Shown in pieces: positions 62,746-64,000 of a stretch of 64,000 nucleotides of DNA (the stretch's first letter is position 1; each line of letters starts with the position of its first letter). Under the pieces are notes generated by a model, which was given only the letters and a program-made list of their open reading frames with translations, was not told where the DNA came from and ran no database searches. This DNA comes from Meandrina meandrites. Lineage: Eukaryota; Cnidaria; Anthozoa; Scleractinia; Meandrinidae. Location of the stretch: assembly GCA_963693305.1 (NCBI GenBank), contig OY855914.1, positions 10,755,403 through 10,819,402 on the forward strand, in the 5' to 3' direction. The position numbers were made by a program, and so were the translations under genes.

Positions 62746-62891
62746 CTAAGACCTCAACGGCTGAAGTAGCTTCTCCAACTCCTTTGCACGCTTCACTTCG
62801 GATGGCTTCAGGCGAAACAATTTGAAAGCCTTTTCACTGAGACGAGAAAATGGTCGTCGTGGGATGTGATGCAGCCTGCTGAAACTCAGAC
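62746..62891 (-). CDS. TYR4 last exon: conserved C-terminal tail
   Basis: The acceptor TTTTTTAG gives a 146-bp exon in phase 1. It encodes GLSFSRLHHIPRRPFSRLSE, then KAFKLFRLKPSEVKRAKEL and a stop. The intron before it is nearly filled by a MITE. Confidence 0.85.
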
Positions 62892-64000
62892 CTAAAAAAT
62901 GCATTTCGGAGGTCACTTCAACATAAATAGTAACATTCCATACCATTTGCCCTTAGTGGGACACTATCACGGCTGATCATTGAAATTTCTTTTTTTCTAA
63001 TTTCCTTCAATATATTGCCAAATACCACCAAATACATGAATTAATTTCATAAAAAGATCCCAAAAAAAAAGCAAGATAGAATGGCTATTTTGAGGAAAAA
63101 GTACAGGATTTCAAGGATGGAAGTGGATTGGGATTGATATTTGGACAGGATGTCCAGATATCAAAGCTGCCATTTTGTTGAAATTTTTTATTAGTCACTT
63201 TTTCCTCTTACTTGATATTTCTTAGCTTTTACCACTTTTAACATTTCTCTCTTCCTATTGCATGGCAATAGAGCGCAATTATAGCAAGCTATCGGCCATT
63301 CTTATAAAATACGATATTTCAGGCATGACAGTGTCCCTTTAACATAATATAGAGCTGAAAACTAAGATGCCTACCTCTTAGAAGTGGTAACACATTCGCA
63401 GCTCCTTTTGGTGGCTGGTACTCCACTCGAACACCACCTGGTTGTAAGGAAAGATTGATCACTTCGCGAGGGAGCACTTGGGTACCTGGCATGACCTCGT
63501 TAACAGAAGGAAAGAACGCGTTCCTATGGGCGTCACTTTTCTTCTGCCAGTCGTCCCAGATTTTGTCGATGAAGCCGTGGTGAAGGAAAAACTCTGGAGC
63601 GGCGGCGGAATCCAGTGAGCACATCGTACCGTCAATCAAGCAATGTACCATGTCGTGCAGATTGATTCTGAGCATGATCTCAAAATCAGAGAAGTTACCC
63701 GCCGCTATTCGCAAGGCCTCTTGCACTGCTACAGAATCTGGTGGGTTCCCATTGAACATCCGTGCTAAGCAGCGTGGGCGCGGTTCCGGTGGAGATCCCG
63801 CTGGAAGTGGCACGAGGCTCCACTCACTCTGTCGAAAAGGACCCGTCTGGACACAGGCAGTAAAACCCTCGCCATTCCCACCAAAGCCAGTGTCCGCACT
63901 GTGCCAAAGGTCTTCAGGATTTGCTGTGCTGAATGGATTACTGGAAACCAGACTCCAATCCCAATATGCTATGGTAAAATTACAATCGACTCTGCGAAGG
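62746..64000 (-). CDS. TYR4: tyrosinase-like gene, 3' part only (5' part beyond the window edge)
   Basis: Two exons are visible: 63375 to the window end, and 62746-62891 with the stop at 62746. The first runs in an open frame from the edge, starting in the CuA-adjacent LRRVDCNFTIAYWDWSLV and continuing with [60 protein letters not shown] and QPGGVRVEYQPP to the donor AGAG/GTAGGC. The last exon is the shared tail (LHHIPRRPFSRLSEKAFKLF). CuB ligands are complete; CuA lies outside the window. It most resembles TYR3 in NPEDLWHS and FSTANP. As in TYR2 and TYR3, there is no intron before the FTIAYWDWS segment. Confidence 0.92.
62952..63342. mobile_element. MITE filling the last TYR4 intron
   Basis: The left end CTTAGTGGGACACTATCACG and the right end CATGACAGTGTCCCTTTAA are inverted and match the element at 11310-11690. 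Both ends lie inside the 483-bp intron 62892-63374. Confidence 0.85.

Overview
The window is eukaryotic DNA. It is intron-rich and A+T-rich, with many microsatellites, fold-back elements, tRNA-derived SINEs and retroelement relics. Secreted tyrosinases, TSP1 modules on phase 1-1 exons, a cysteine-rich LGCY-type module and a Penelope-like GIY-YIG fragment together point to a cnidarian, most likely an anthozoan (stony coral or sea anemone). That assignment is inference; no species is recognised.

Every gene I can support lies on the minus strand, so it reads from high to low coordinates. There are four secreted type-3 copper (tyrosinase-like) genes: TYR4 (62746 to beyond 64000, 5' part outside the window), TYR3 (44328-48834), TYR2 (22505-30510) and TYR1 (13587-16231). 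Two tandem C-type lectin genes, CTL-B (39840-40570) and CTL-A (35643-36695), sit between TYR3 and TYR2. A weak candidate multi-exon gene lies at 5539-8315.

I rebuilt the gene models exon by exon from splice sites. TYR1, TYR2 and TYR3 each begin with an 85-bp signal-peptide exon ending in phase 1. A cysteine-rich plus copper-binding core follows, and a separate short C-terminal exon with a conserved basic/amphipathic motif is present in all four genes. TYR2 is the standout: between the signal exon and the tyrosinase core it carries a cysteine-rich LGCY-type exon and four TSP1 exons, giving a predicted 736-residue mosaic protein. CTL-A and CTL-B each have a 52-bp signal exon and one CTLD exon. 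All five complete genes have a splice acceptor 0-16 nt before the ATG, so either they have 5'UTR introns or leaders are trans-spliced on.

Layout: 1-5.5 kb, non-coding with short tandem repeats; 5.5-9.3 kb, the candidate gene; 9.3-13.6 kb, mobile-element relics; 13.6-16.2 kb, TYR1; 16.2-22.5 kb, a degenerate three-copy non-coding tandem array; 22.5-30.5 kb, TYR2; 30.5-35.6 kb, SINEs and a Harbinger-like MITE; 35.6-40.6 kb, the lectin pair; 40.6-44.3 kb, a copy of a conserved lectin upstream block; 44.3-48.8 kb, TYR3; 49-50 kb, a 1-kb AGAAG satellite; 50.4-51.1 kb, a LINE relic; 51.6-59.2 kb, degenerate repeats with TIR elements; 61.2-61.6 kb, the Penelope-like fragment; 62.7 kb to the end, TYR4.

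Taken together the genes suggest a secreted oxidase/lectin locus. Copper phenoloxidases with matrix-binding TSP1 modules and Ca-dependent lectins would suit phenolic cross-linking of a matrix, cuticle or skeleton, or melanisation-type immunity. That role is inferred from the families and is not shown by the sequence.
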